From NCBI GenBank assembly GCA_020849895.1, contig JADZFN010000055.1, forward strand, positions 1 to 64,000: DNA of 64,000 nt, written 5' to 3'. The DNA is from Verrucomicrobiia bacterium (GTDB lineage Bacteria; Verrucomicrobiota; Verrucomicrobiia; JABWAM01). Both the position numbers and the translations under genes were made by a program. This document shows positions 8,948 to 17,557 of this stretch, piece by piece (within the stretch, counting starts at the first letter, position 1; every line of letters starts with the position of its first letter). The notes beneath the pieces were generated by a model, which was not told the origin of the DNA, made no database searches, and saw nothing but the letters and a program-made list of their open reading frames with translations.

Positions 8948-11900
8948 ATGGCTTTTTTCCGCGGCCTCCGGATCCTTCTCGCGGCGCTGGCCCTCGGCGG
9001 CGCGATCGCGCGGGGGCAGGGAACGGACGACGCCGCGAACGCGCTTCTGATCCAGGCGGAGGAGGCGCTGACCGCCGAGAACTACAAGAAGGCGATCGAG
9101 ATCTACGAGAGCCTCATCGCCAACTACAAGAGCTTCCAGGGCATCTGGGCCGCGAGATACAACCTCGGCTACGCCTGCTACATCGGGCACAATTACCCAC
9201 GGGCCGTGGAAGTGCTCCGTGAGCTGATCGATCCGAAGAAGAACCCCGACGCGGCCTTGCGCGAGCAGGCGTACTCGCTGCTCGTCAGCGCGCTCTCGGC
9301 GCAGGGGGCCTCGCTCCAGAAGGAGGAGGAACGCAAGGCGGCCTTCGCCGCGGCCATCGCCGCGGCCGACGGCTATCTGAAAGACTTTCCGCAGGGAAAA
9401 CTCCGCGCCGACGCGCTCTATGGGAAGGCCGCGGCCCAGCTGCAAAACCTCCAGCCGGACGACGCCGAGAAAACCCTGAACCTTTTCTCGCGCGACTTCG
9501 CGCAGTCCGCCCTCGTGTCCGACGCGACGTATCTCATGGCGCGGGTCTACGGCGCGCAGGCGCGCGTCGCGCGCGAGCGCCATCGCGACGCTGACGCCGG
9601 CCGCAAGGTGGAGGAGGCTCGCAAGCTCTTCGATCAGGTCAGCGCTCAGGCGAAGGACCTCGTGCTGGCGAACCAAGCCCTCTACTCGGCAGGGGATTGC
9701 CTCCTTGGCGCCGGCGCGTATCGCGAGGCGTTCGGCTATTTTCGCAAGGTGCGCCCCTCGGTGGCCCTCGAGCAGCAGTCGGCGCAGGCGGTGGAGCAGG
9801 CGCGCGCGGCCTACACCGCCGCGATCCGCGGCAGCGACAAACCGCGCCAAACGGAAACGAAGAAGCAGCTCGACACCGCGCTCCGCCGCGCGGCCGCCAC
9901 GCGCGAAAGCGGCGGGCTCTACCTGGCCGCCCAGCAGCAGATTGCGCGCTGCCTCTACGAACTCAGGAAGTTCGACGAGGCGATCCTCCTGATTCGCCAC
10001 TGCCTCCCGCACTTCGCGCCGGATCAAAAGAAACGCGCCGAGTATCTGGAGGTGAAGGCGCTCATCGAGAAAAAGGACATGGCGCGCGCGCTCAAGGCCT
10101 ACGAGGCCTTCAAGACGGCTTATCCCGGCGACAAGATCGGCGAGGACCTGCCGGTGTCCTTCGCGGAGAACAGCCTGAGGACCGGAAAATACGACGAGGC
10201 GCTCAAATGGGCCGATGACTACGAGACGACCTATCCGAACGGCGCGTTCCTCGAGCAGACCTACTTCCTCGCCGCCAGTGCGGCCACCCAGTCCGGGAAC
10301 ACGGCGGAGGCCGACCGCCGCAACGAGCGTTTCCGCACGAAGTTTCCGAAGAGCTCGATGGCGGGTTCCGCGATTTTCAACAAGGCCTACACCAGCTACC
10401 AGAAAAAGGATTACGCCGCCGCGATTCCGGACTTCCGTGCTTACGTCGAGAAGTTCCCCGATACGGAGGCCGCCGAGAACGCGGCCTTCTTCATCGGCAT
10501 CTCGCTCTTCGAGATGAAGAAAACGGACGACGCGCTCAAGGAGCTTCAGGCCTTCGAGAGGAAATATCCGAAAAGCAAACTGCTCCCGAGCGCGGTCTAT
10601 CAGCTCGCCAAGGCCTTCGAGGAAAAGAAGGACTCCGCCGCCGCGCTCGCGGCCCACGCCCGGGTGGTGAAGGAGTTCCCGGAGGAAAACGTTGCCCCGT
10701 ATTCTCAGATGGACCTTGCGCTCATCAACCTCGGGCTGGGTCCCAAATCCTATCCGGCGGCCTTGCAGGCGTTCGAGGACTTCCTGCGGCTTTTCCCGTC
10801 GCACCCCCTCGCGCCGAACGCGGCGCTCTACCGCGCGGAAATCCTGCGCAACCAGAACAAGCCTGCGGAAGCCGAGGAGGCTTATCGCCAGGTCGTCGCG
10901 AAATTTCCAGAATCCGAAGCGGCTCCGGAAGCGCAATACACCCTCGGGGAAATGATCTTCCATCGCGCCGGCCGAATGGCGGCGAAACCCGAGAAGCTCG
11001 CGCCCGAGAAGCAGGCCGAATACAAGGACCTCGTCCGTAAAGCCTCGGAAGTGTTCGAGGAGATCCTGACGCGTTATCCGCGCAGCCCGGCCGTGGATAA
11101 GGCCCTCTCCCAGCTCAGTGCGATCTGGCAGGCCCAGGTCGTCGCGGGTTTCGCCAAGAAGGAAGAGGCCCGCAAACATTTCGAAAAACTCGGCGCGAAA
11201 GGAGACGACCTCGGTCCGAAAGTCGCTTTTGCCCTCGGGGGATTGCTGAGCCTCCTCCGCGATCGCGACGCCGCGCTCGCGGTGCTCAGCGAGGCGTTCG
11301 ACAAGGCCGGCGCGACCTCGCTGCCGAACGCGGGCTACCGCCAGTATCGCAACGCGCTCATGGACGCGAAGCAATACGACCGCGCCCTCCAGGTTTCCGA
11401 ACGCCAGCTCCGGGAGAAGAAAGAGGCCAATGACGAAGCGGGATCGGCCGAGGCGCTCCTCGGCCTCGGGGGGGCATACTTCGAAAAGGGAGATTCCGTG
11501 AATGCCGCGAAACAGTTCGATGCCGTTCTTGCGAATCCGTGGGCGGGCGATTCCGGGCCCGAAGCCGAATTTTACAAAATCTGGATCGAGGAAAAACGCA
11601 AGAACTACGACGAAGCCATCAAGCTTTACACCACCCTGCTCGCCAAGGCGCGCGATCCCGAGCTCAAAGTTCGGATCTTCATGCGTCTGGGACACGCCTG
11701 GCTGGGCAAGGCCGAGGCGGCGGTTCAACCCAAGGTGAAGGAGGAATGCACCCGGGAAGCGCTCGGATTGTTTGCCCGCGTCGGCATGACCTATCAGACC
11801 TTCCCCGCGCTCGCTGCGGAAGGCCTGTTCCGCGGCGGCGCCGCCTATGAAGCCATGGCGGCGCTGCAGGGCGCCGATCCCAGAAAACGCACGGAGGCCC

Positions 11901-12013
11901 TCCAGAACGCCATGAAGTTCTTCAAGCGGTGCATCGAGGAATATCCCGACAGCGAGTGGGTCTCGAAGTGCCGCGAACGCCTGGCCGCCCTCGGCGCGCC
12001 TCCGTCGAAATAA
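8948..12013 (+). CDS. Large exported tetratricopeptide-repeat protein
   Basis: A 1021-residue protein with a signal peptide (MAFFRGLRILLAALALGGAIARG) and, apart from this, almost wholly alpha-helical TPR-like repeats. Recurrent units have the form A-x-Y-x-L/A-G...F-P-x-S, for example YDEALKWADDYETTYPNG, YAAAIPDFRAYVEKFPDTEAAENA and YPAALQAFEDFLRLFPSHPLAPNA, resembling YbgF/CpoB and BamD-type repeats. It likely acts as a periplasmic or outer-membrane scaffold. It begins 21 bases after the acyltransferase. Partners are unknown. The 1438-residue frame on the opposite strand is its antisense shadow. Confidence 0.85.
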   Translation: MAFFRGLRILLAALALGGAIARGQGTDDAANALLIQAEEALTAENYKKAIEIYESLIANYKSFQGIWAARYNLGYACYIGHNYPRAVEVLRELIDPKKNPDAALREQAYSLLVSALSAQGASLQKEEERKAAFAAAIAAADGYLKDFPQGKLRADALYGKAAAQLQNLQPDDAEKTLNLFSRDFAQSALVSDATYLMARVYGAQARVARERHRDADAGRKVEEARKLFDQVSAQAKDLVLANQALYSAGDCLLGAGAYREAFGYFRKVRPSVALEQQSAQAVEQARAAYTAAIRGSDKPRQTETKKQLDTALRRAAATRESGGLYLAAQQQIARCLYELRKFDEAILLIRHCLPHFAPDQKKRAEYLEVKALIEKKDMARALKAYEAFKTAYPGDKIGEDLPVSFAENSLRTGKYDEALKWADDYETTYPNGAFLEQTYFLAASAATQSGNTAEADRRNERFRTKFPKSSMAGSAIFNKAYTSYQKKDYAAAIPDFRAYVEKFPDTEAAENAAFFIGISLFEMKKTDDALKELQAFERKYPKSKLLPSAVYQLAKAFEEKKDSAAALAAHARVVKEFPEENVAPYSQMDLALINLGLGPKSYPAALQAFEDFLRLFPSHPLAPNAALYRAEILRNQNKPAEAEEAYRQVVAKFPESEAAPEAQYTLGEMIFHRAGRMAAKPEKLAPEKQAEYKDLVRKASEVFEEILTRYPRSPAVDKALSQLSAIWQAQVVAGFAKKEEARKHFEKLGAKGDDLGPKVAFALGGLLSLLRDRDAALAVLSEAFDKAGATSLPNAGYRQYRNALMDAKQYDRALQVSERQLREKKEANDEAGSAEALLGLGGAYFEKGDSVNAAKQFDAVLANPWAGDSGPEAEFYKIWIEEKRKNYDEAIKLYTTLLAKARDPELKVRIFMRLGHAWLGKAEAAVQPKVKEECTREALGLFARVGMTYQTFPALAAEGLFRGGAAYEAMAALQGADPRKRTEALQNAMKFFKRCIEEYPDSEWVSKCRERLAALGAPPSK

Positions 12014-12020
12014 CGACGGA
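12001..12020 (+). terminator. Stem-loop at the end of the TPR gene
   Basis: TCCGTCG at 12001-12007 and CGACGGA at 12014-12020 form a perfect 7-bp stem with a 6-base loop containing the TAA stop. AAAATG and not a U-tract follows, so it is at best a weak terminator or an mRNA-stabilising hairpin. It sits before the promoter-like sequence of the lipoprotein gene, supporting a unit boundary. Confidence 0.35.
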
Positions 12021-12036
12021 AAATGAAATGTATGGA

Positions 12037-12066
12037 TTGACGTTTTTCAACATCTTATGCTACAAC
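12037..12066 (+). promoter_or_regulatory. Candidate sigma70-type promoter for the lipoprotein gene
   Basis: TTGACG (12037-12042) and TACAAC (12061-12066), 18 bases apart, lie in a locally AT-rich gap and would place the transcript start about 15 bases before ATG 12087. Spacing and the -35 box fit; the -10 box is only a 4/6 match. Confidence 0.35.
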
Positions 12067-12086
12067 GACTTTCCACGTTTTTCTTT

Positions 12087-12641
12087 ATGAGCCCGTCTTC
12101 CCGCTTTTTGTGGATTCCCGTGGCGGCCTTCGGTTTGGCCCTTGCGGGTTGCGAAACCCCCGAAGCGCCGAGAACCTTCATCTCGGAGGAGAACCTGGCC
12201 GGCACCAAGGAGGAGGCGCTCGCGCTCGCCGGAGCGCTGCCTTCCGCCGAGGAAATCGTCTCGCCTGCCGTGCGGCGCGAAGCGCCGGCACCCAGGGCCG
12301 CCGAGCCCACGCCCTACGTGGCGTCGGACGCTCTGCGCGAGGTCCCGCACGCGACGCCGTCGCCCAAGCCCCCTCCGCCGCCTCCGACCCCCTCGCGCGT
12401 GGCGCCCTCCCCGGCCCCCGATTCGTCCTTTGAAGGCGTGGTGGTGATACTGAACCTTCAGAAGGGTTTTGTGATCGTGGATTTCTCAAACAGCAAGCTT
12501 CCTCCGCCGCGCTCCGAACTGGGCGTTTATCGGGACGGCGTCTTCGTGGGAACCGTGCGCATCACCCCCCCCATCAAACCGCCCTTCGTCTCGGCGGACA
12601 TCCTGAGCGGGACGTTGCGCCGTGGGGATCGTGTCCGTTAG
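12087..12641 (+). CDS. Proline-rich lipoprotein of unknown function
   Basis: A 184-residue protein starting at ATG 12087 (MSPSSRFLW). It has a lipoprotein signal ending in the lipobox LALAGC, so Cys is predicted to be lipidated. A Pro/Ala-rich linker (SPKPPPPPPTPSRVAPSP) leads to a compact C-terminal beta-rich domain (GVVVILNLQKGFVIVDF...RRGDRVR). This C-terminal layout recurs in envelope proteins and may fold as a small beta-barrel; the function is unknown. The track ORF start at 12057 would bury the signal peptide. It sits between two TPR proteins, suggesting a shared envelope complex. Confidence 0.75.
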   Translation: MSPSSRFLWIPVAAFGLALAGCETPEAPRTFISEENLAGTKEEALALAGALPSAEEIVSPAVRREAPAPRAAEPTPYVASDALREVPHATPSPKPPPPPPTPSRVAPSPAPDSSFEGVVVILNLQKGFVIVDFSNSKLPPPRSELGVYRDGVFVGTVRITPPIKPPFVSADILSGTLRRGDRVR

Positions 12642-12689
12642 GCCGTCGCTCCATCCTTCCCCTCTCCGAACTCAGTCCCCGTTGATCCC

Positions 12690-14387
12690 ATGCGTCTCCT
12701 GATTCTCCTCGCCGCCGCGGCAGTCCTTTTCGTCGGAGCGCCTGGCCTTCGTGCCGAGACGGCGGACGACTTCCTCAAAGCTTACTTCCTCGTTCAGGAC
12801 GGCGATGCGGCCGACAAGGGCGGTGACACGGCGAAGGCTGTGGAGAAATATTCCGCGGCGCTCAAGATCCTCCGTGAGATCAAGCGGACGAGTCCGGACT
12901 GGAATCCGAACATCATTGCTTACCGCACCAAGTATTGCTCAGACCGCATCCTCAAGGCCGGCGGGCGTTTGGAGCCTGAAGACTCCGGGGCGTCCTCCGC
13001 TTCCGCGCCTGCGGCGGCGGCGACCCCTACGGTCGAGGTCTCCACGCCGGTCAACACCGTGCCGAAGGACGCCAAGCCCGCCGCTCCCGAAGAAGCGGGC
13101 GCGACGCCGCGCACGTCGGATCGCATCGCCGATTTGGAACGAGAGCTCGAACGCGCGCGGCAGGAGATCAGCAAACTCCATCGGGAAAAGGGCGATCTCG
13201 AAAGCCGCCTGAAGAAGGCTGAGGACGACCTCCGTTCCGCGGGCGCATCCGGCGATGAACGTGTTCAGAAGCTGGTCCAGGAGAACGACGCCCTCAAGCA
13301 GCGCCTCGCCGACGCCGAGTCGCGCCTCAAAGGGGTCGGATCGAACGCCGGCGAAATCGCCGCCGTTCGGACGGAACTTGCGAAGGCGCAGGAGGCCATC
13401 GAGAAACTGCGCGGCGAGAACGAACAGCTCAAGACCGCAAACGCCGGTCTCAAGGGAGAACTCGAGGAGGTCCGCGGACAGCTTCGCACCGCCACAGCCA
13501 GCCCCGCGAGCGAGCTCGCGCCGGAGGTCCTCCAGACGCTGCAGAAGGAGAACGCCCTCCTGCGCGCCATCGTGGACCGCCAGTATCAGGAGGATTCCCG
13601 CCGGATGCAGGCCCGCGACACGCTGGGCAAAGAGCTCGAAGAGCTCGGCAACCGCACCGAGGCCATCCGCCGGCAGATCCAGGTGCTCGCCACGCCTCTT
13701 TCACCGCTCTCCGACGACGAGCGCACGCTGCTGAAGACTCCCGCCGCGATTCCGCGCGAAGACCCCACCAAGCTCAGCGGAACGATCACTTCCCGCAAGG
13801 GCGCTTCCGGCGATACGACGCCGAAGCTCAGCGGCGACAACGCCCTCCTTGCGAGCGACGCGAAGCGCCTCTTCGCCAAGGGGGACCTGGAGGGCGCCGC
13901 GACGAAGTACGAGGCCATCCTGAAAACGGAGCCGAACAACGTGTTCGCTCTCTCGAACCTGGGCGTCATCCGTTTCCGTCAGGACCACATCGAGGAAGCC
14001 GAAAAGGCCCTCCAAGGGGCGCTCGCGGCAGATCCGCAGGACGCCTTCTCCCTCTCGGTGCTCGGGATCGTCCACTATCGCCAGGGGCGTTACGACGACG
14101 CGATCAGCGTGCTGACGCGTGCCATTTCGATCAATCCGAACAACCACGAGACCCACAACTACCTCGGAATCACGTATAGTCAGAAGGGATATCAGGAAGC
14201 GGCCGAAAAGGAGCTTTTGAAGGCCATCGAGCTCAAGACAGATTACGCGGACGCGCACTTCAACCTTGCAGTCGTTTACGCATCGCAAACCCCGCCGTCT
14301 CTCGAACTCGCCCGCAAGCATTACCGCCGTGCCGTCGAGCTCGGAATGCAGAAGGACCCCGAGTTGGAGAAACTGCTCGCCCGATAA
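12690..14387 (+). CDS. Exported coiled-coil and TPR protein
   Basis: A 565-residue protein with a signal peptide (MRLLILLAAAAVLFVGAPGLRA), a first TPR-like helix pair (KGGDTAKAVEKYSAALKILREI), an Ala/Pro linker, a long coiled coil (about residues 140-350, rich in ELERARQEISKLHREKG heptads) and four C-terminal TPRs with classic signatures such as NVFALSNLGVIRFRQDHIEEAEKAL and NNHETHNYLGITYSQKGYQEAAEKEL. It is probably a periplasmic assembly or scaffold protein acting with the upstream lipoprotein (48-base gap). No closer family is recognised. Confidence 0.82.
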   Translation: MRLLILLAAAAVLFVGAPGLRAETADDFLKAYFLVQDGDAADKGGDTAKAVEKYSAALKILREIKRTSPDWNPNIIAYRTKYCSDRILKAGGRLEPEDSGASSASAPAAAATPTVEVSTPVNTVPKDAKPAAPEEAGATPRTSDRIADLERELERARQEISKLHREKGDLESRLKKAEDDLRSAGASGDERVQKLVQENDALKQRLADAESRLKGVGSNAGEIAAVRTELAKAQEAIEKLRGENEQLKTANAGLKGELEEVRGQLRTATASPASELAPEVLQTLQKENALLRAIVDRQYQEDSRRMQARDTLGKELEELGNRTEAIRRQIQVLATPLSPLSDDERTLLKTPAAIPREDPTKLSGTITSRKGASGDTTPKLSGDNALLASDAKRLFAKGDLEGAATKYEAILKTEPNNVFALSNLGVIRFRQDHIEEAEKALQGALAADPQDAFSLSVLGIVHYRQGRYDDAISVLTRAISINPNNHETHNYLGITYSQKGYQEAAEKELLKAIELKTDYADAHFNLAVVYASQTPPSLELARKHYRRAVELGMQKDPELEKLLAR

Positions 14388-14518
14388 CCTCCGGAAGCGC
14401 CCGCGGAGCGGAAGCCGCGAAGGAACAGGACGAAACTTCGGAAGCTTTCGCGGCTGGCTGCGTTGTCCCCCTCCATTTCTTGTCCGGCTCCGCGGGAATC
14501 GAGGCGATTTCAGAGGGT

Positions 14519-14547
14519 TTGACAGCGGAATATCTGCCGCCTACGTT
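14519..14547 (+). promoter_or_regulatory. Candidate sigma70 promoter of the feo operon
   Basis: TTGACA at 14519-14524 is followed after exactly 17 bases by TACGTT at 14542-14547, about 50 bases before the first feoA start. The -35 box is a perfect consensus match and the spacing is ideal; the -10 box is a 4/6 match. I could not recognise a convincing Fur box. Confidence 0.5.
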
Positions 14548-14594
14548 GCGGCATGCGCGCTCGCTTCGCATCTTTCCTCCGTGGAGGCCGCTCC

Positions 14595-14900
14595 ATGTTC
14601 TGTCGGAGGCGGCGCCCCGGCTGTTCCGAGCGAAGGCTGGAGCGCGCGTGTCCGCGCCCCCTTTGTCCGAAAGGTTTGTTTGCGCTGGCGGGATTACCCT
14701 GCGGCGTCTGTTGCGTGGTGAGGTCCATCGAACTGGCTCATGAGAAGGCCGAAGCCCTCCGTCGCGTCGGCATCCGCGAAGGATGCAGCGTCTCGCTCCT
14801 CGGAGCCGGAGACCCCGTGGTCGTGATGGTGGACCACACGCGCATCGCCCTCAGCCGTCGTCTCGCCGGCTCCGTAACGGTCGAGGCGACCTCCCGCTGA
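14595..14900 (+). CDS. feoA: FeoA-domain protein with Cys-rich N-terminus
   Basis: A 101-residue protein. Residues about 28-100 form an SH3-like FeoA domain (LAGLPCGVCCVVRSIE, then ALRRVGIREGCSVSLLG and IALSRRLAGSVTVEA). FeoA associates with FeoB in ferrous iron uptake. ATG 14595 is chosen because GGAGG lies seven bases upstream. The resulting N-terminus is Arg-rich with cysteines at 3, 10, 19 and 24, and more at 36, 39 and 40, which could bind metal. An alternative TTG at 14676 would remove this extension. It opens a four-gene feo operon. Confidence 0.75.
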   Translation: MFCRRRRPGCSERRLERACPRPLCPKGLFALAGLPCGVCCVVRSIELAHEKAEALRRVGIREGCSVSLLGAGDPVVVMVDHTRIALSRRLAGSVTVEATSR

Positions 14901-14916
14901 AGGGGCGCCTCGCGCC

Positions 14917-15153
14917 ATGGAAACGCTTGCGGAACTCGGCATTGGCGCAGAGGCGCGAATCGCCCGGCTCGAGGCGCCCCCTTCCGACGCCCTGCGCCTC
15001 ATGGAAATGGGACTGACCCCCGACGCGCAGGTTCGCGTGGTCCGTCAGGCGCCTCTGGGCGATCCCCTCGAGGTTCTCGTGCGCGGATGCCGCATCAGCA
15101 TCCGCCGCGCCGACGCGCGGGCCGTCATCCTGTCTTCCGACGCCCATGCCTGA
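14917..15153 (+). CDS. feoA: FeoA-family ferrous iron transport protein
   Basis: A compact 78-residue FeoA with the canonical features: LAELGIGAEARIARLEA, the LMEMGLTPDAQVRVVRQAPLGDPLEV core and the RGCRISIRRADA strand. It is more canonical than the first feoA copy 16 bases upstream. It overlaps feoB by eight bases, so the two are translationally coupled. Two consecutive feoA genes before feoB is a known arrangement and may give two regulatory partners for FeoB. Confidence 0.93.
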   Translation: METLAELGIGAEARIARLEAPPSDALRLMEMGLTPDAQVRVVRQAPLGDPLEVLVRGCRISIRRADARAVILSSDAHA

Positions 15154-17266
15154 TTCGAACCTGCCCGGCGACGAGGACGGCGTCCCGCACATCGCCCTCG
15201 TCGGAAACCCGAACAGCGGAAAGTCCACCCTCTTCAACCTCCTCACGGGGCTGCGGCAAAAGGTCGCCAACTATCCGGGCGTCACCGTCGAGAAGAAGGA
15301 GGGGGTATTCGCGCTTCCGGGATTCCCGGAAATTCACGCGGTGGACCTGCCGGGGACCTATTCGCTCAACCCGCGTTCCCCCGATGAAGAGGTCGCCCAC
15401 GACGTGGTGCTGGGTCTGCGCGCCGACACGCGTCCGCCGGATCTCCTCGTGGCCGTGGTGGACGCCGGCAACCTGGAGCGGAACCTTTTCTTCGCCTCCC
15501 AACTCTTCGGCGTGGGGCGCCCGCTGATCATCGCCCTGAACATGATGGACATGGCGCGCGCGGCGGGAATCGTGATTGACGTGCCCGCCCTGCGCGCCGA
15601 GCTCGGGGTGCCGGTGATCGCCATGTCGGCGAACCGAGGGGAAGGCCTCGCCGAGTTGCGCGCCGCGATCGCGGCCCAGTTGAAGACGCCGTCCGTGGCC
15701 CGGGAACGCATCCCGCTCGCGCCTCCTCTCGCCGCGGTGGTGGACGCCGCCGGCGAGGCGCTGGTCGCCGCCGGCCTCGCGCATCCCGACTGGGTGCGGG
15801 GAGAGAGTTTGCGCCTCATCAGTTCCCAGAAAGCCCTGGCGCACCGCCGCCTGGCCGGCGCGACGGGCGTCCATGCGGCGGTGGAAAAGGCGCGCGACGC
15901 CCTCGCCGCCCAAGGGGTCGTCTGGCATTCGCTCGAAGCCACGATGCGTTACCGCTGGATCGAAGCGATCCTGCGGCGCGCACACCGCCGGCGCGAGGCG
16001 TCGGAAACCGTCACGGACCGTCTCGATCGCGTCCTGACGCACCGCGTTTGGGGCCCCGCGATCCTGCTGCTCGTCGTCTTCGCGGTTTTCGCCACGATCT
16101 TTTCCCTCGCCGAGGTTCCGATGGCTGCGATCGAGGGGGTCTTCAGCGGGATCGGTCGTGCGGTCGCCTGGATGCTGCCGGAGGGGCTGCTCCGGGACCT
16201 CCTCACCGATGGCATCCTCGCCGGCGTCGGGAGCGTCCTCGTTTTCCTTCCCCAGATCATGCTCCTATTCCTGTTCCTGGGCATCCTCGAGGATTCGGGC
16301 TACATGGCGCGCGTCGCCTTCATCATGGACCGTGTGATGGGACGGGTGGGCCTTCACGGCAAGGCGTTCATCCCGCTCGTGTCGAGCTTTGCGTGCGCCA
16401 TCCCCGGCGTGATGGCCACGCGCACCATCGAGAACGCACGGGACCGCCTGGTGACGATTCTCGTGGCGCCCCTGATGTGCTGTTCGGCAAGATGGCCCGT
16501 CTATTTCCTGCTCGCAGGCGCCTTCATTCCTCCAGTGAAAGTGCTCGGTGCGTTCCCGCTGCCGGCGGTGCTGATTTTTACGATGGTCGTGCTCGGCGCG
16601 GTCGCCGCGGTGCTCGCGGCGGGCGTCTTTCGTCGCACCCTCGCACGGGGCGAAAGCCCGTCGCTGATCCTCGAGCTTCCGCCCTATCGGATCCCCGCGT
16701 TCGGAGCGGTCGTCCGGGTGATGGTCGAGCGCGGCTGGGTTTTCGTGAAGAACGCGGGCACGATCATCCTCGCGATTTCGGTGCTGCTTTGGGCGCTGAG
16801 CGCCTTTCCGCGTCGCGAGGGAGTCTCGCCCTCCGAACAGGTCCGCCAGAGTTACGCCGGGAAGATCGGGCACTTCCTCGAGCCGGTGATTCGCCCCCTC
16901 GGGTTCGATTGGAAAATCGGCATCGCGATCGTCGCGAGCTTCGCCGCGCGCGAGGTCTTCGTCAGCTCCATGGGGACGATCTACGGGGTGGAGGCCGCCG
17001 ACGCGGATCATCCCGCAGACCTGCGGGAACGGCTGCGCGCCGAGAAGGACTCCGCCACCGGTCAGCCGTTCTTCACCCCCTTGCGCGCGGTGAGCCTGAT
17101 GGTCTATTACGTGCTCGCCATGCAGTGCATGAGCACCGTTGCCGTCGTGCGGCGCGAGACTGGAGGCTGGAAGTGGCCCATCTTCCAGATCGTCTACATG
17201 AGCGGGCTGGCGTGGATCGCTTCCTTTCTGGTCTGGCACGTCGGCCATTGGATGGGCTACTCCTGA
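15146..17266 (+). CDS. feoB: Ferrous iron transporter FeoB
   Basis: A 706-residue inner-membrane Fe(II) transporter. The N-terminal G domain (about 15-190) shows G1 GNPNSGKST, switch region NYPGVTVEKKEG, G3 DLPGTYSL and the G4-like NMMD. The C-terminal membrane part has repeated hydrophobic segments and the Gate motifs FIPLVSSFACAIPGVMATRT and AREVFVSSMGTIYG. CCSARWPVYFLLAGAF carries the conserved Cys pair of the family. The length is typical. Its presence implies access to reduced iron, in line with anaerobic or micro-oxic growth. Confidence 0.97.
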   Translation: MPDSNLPGDEDGVPHIALVGNPNSGKSTLFNLLTGLRQKVANYPGVTVEKKEGVFALPGFPEIHAVDLPGTYSLNPRSPDEEVAHDVVLGLRADTRPPDLLVAVVDAGNLERNLFFASQLFGVGRPLIIALNMMDMARAAGIVIDVPALRAELGVPVIAMSANRGEGLAELRAAIAAQLKTPSVARERIPLAPPLAAVVDAAGEALVAAGLAHPDWVRGESLRLISSQKALAHRRLAGATGVHAAVEKARDALAAQGVVWHSLEATMRYRWIEAILRRAHRRREASETVTDRLDRVLTHRVWGPAILLLVVFAVFATIFSLAEVPMAAIEGVFSGIGRAVAWMLPEGLLRDLLTDGILAGVGSVLVFLPQIMLLFLFLGILEDSGYMARVAFIMDRVMGRVGLHGKAFIPLVSSFACAIPGVMATRTIENARDRLVTILVAPLMCCSARWPVYFLLAGAFIPPVKVLGAFPLPAVLIFTMVVLGAVAAVLAAGVFRRTLARGESPSLILELPPYRIPAFGAVVRVMVERGWVFVKNAGTIILAISVLLWALSAFPRREGVSPSEQVRQSYAGKIGHFLEPVIRPLGFDWKIGIAIVASFAAREVFVSSMGTIYGVEAADADHPADLRERLRAEKDSATGQPFFTPLRAVSLMVYYVLAMQCMSTVAVVRRETGGWKWPIFQIVYMSGLAWIASFLVWHVGHWMGYS

Positions 17267-17301
17267 TTTTGCGTTCCGGCGCTTCTGGGCGAGGTTGAGC
17301 C

Positions 17302-17505
17302 ATGCAGGAAATCCTCGTGGGACTGATCGTGGGCGCTGCAGCTGTCTGGCTTGTCCGCCGCGTCCTGCGCTCGCGTCATTCCTCCTGTGGAAGCTGCTCC
17401 GGCTGCGGCACGCCTTCCCAAAAGGAGGAGGCGTGCCTCCGCCCGAGATCAAGCGACAAAAGGCTTTTCTTTTGGAAGGAACGGCCTAGGGTTTCCCGCC
17501 TGTGA
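17302..17505 (+). CDS. FeoB-associated Cys-rich membrane protein
   Basis: A 67-residue protein with one N-terminal membrane helix (EILVGLIVGAAAVWLVRRVLR) followed by a cysteine cluster, SSCGSCSGCGTP, and one more cysteine (EEACL). This matches the small Cys-rich protein commonly encoded right after feoB, proposed to take the place of FeoC or to handle Fe(II). It lies 35 bases after feoB and is the likely last gene of the operon. Confidence 0.85.
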   Translation: MQEILVGLIVGAAAVWLVRRVLRSRHSSCGSCSGCGTPSQKEEACLRPRSSDKRLFFWKERPRVSRL

Positions 17506-17557
17506 CGCGCCTCTGCCCGGATGAAGGCGGGAAGGCGTCTTCTTCCCAAGAATTTTT

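Noticed and set aside
7412-11728. 1438-residue minus-strand ORF
   Set aside because: Antisense shadow of the TPR gene caused by high GC; Arg/Glu/Leu-rich without recognisable domains, while the plus frame has a signal peptide and TPRs.
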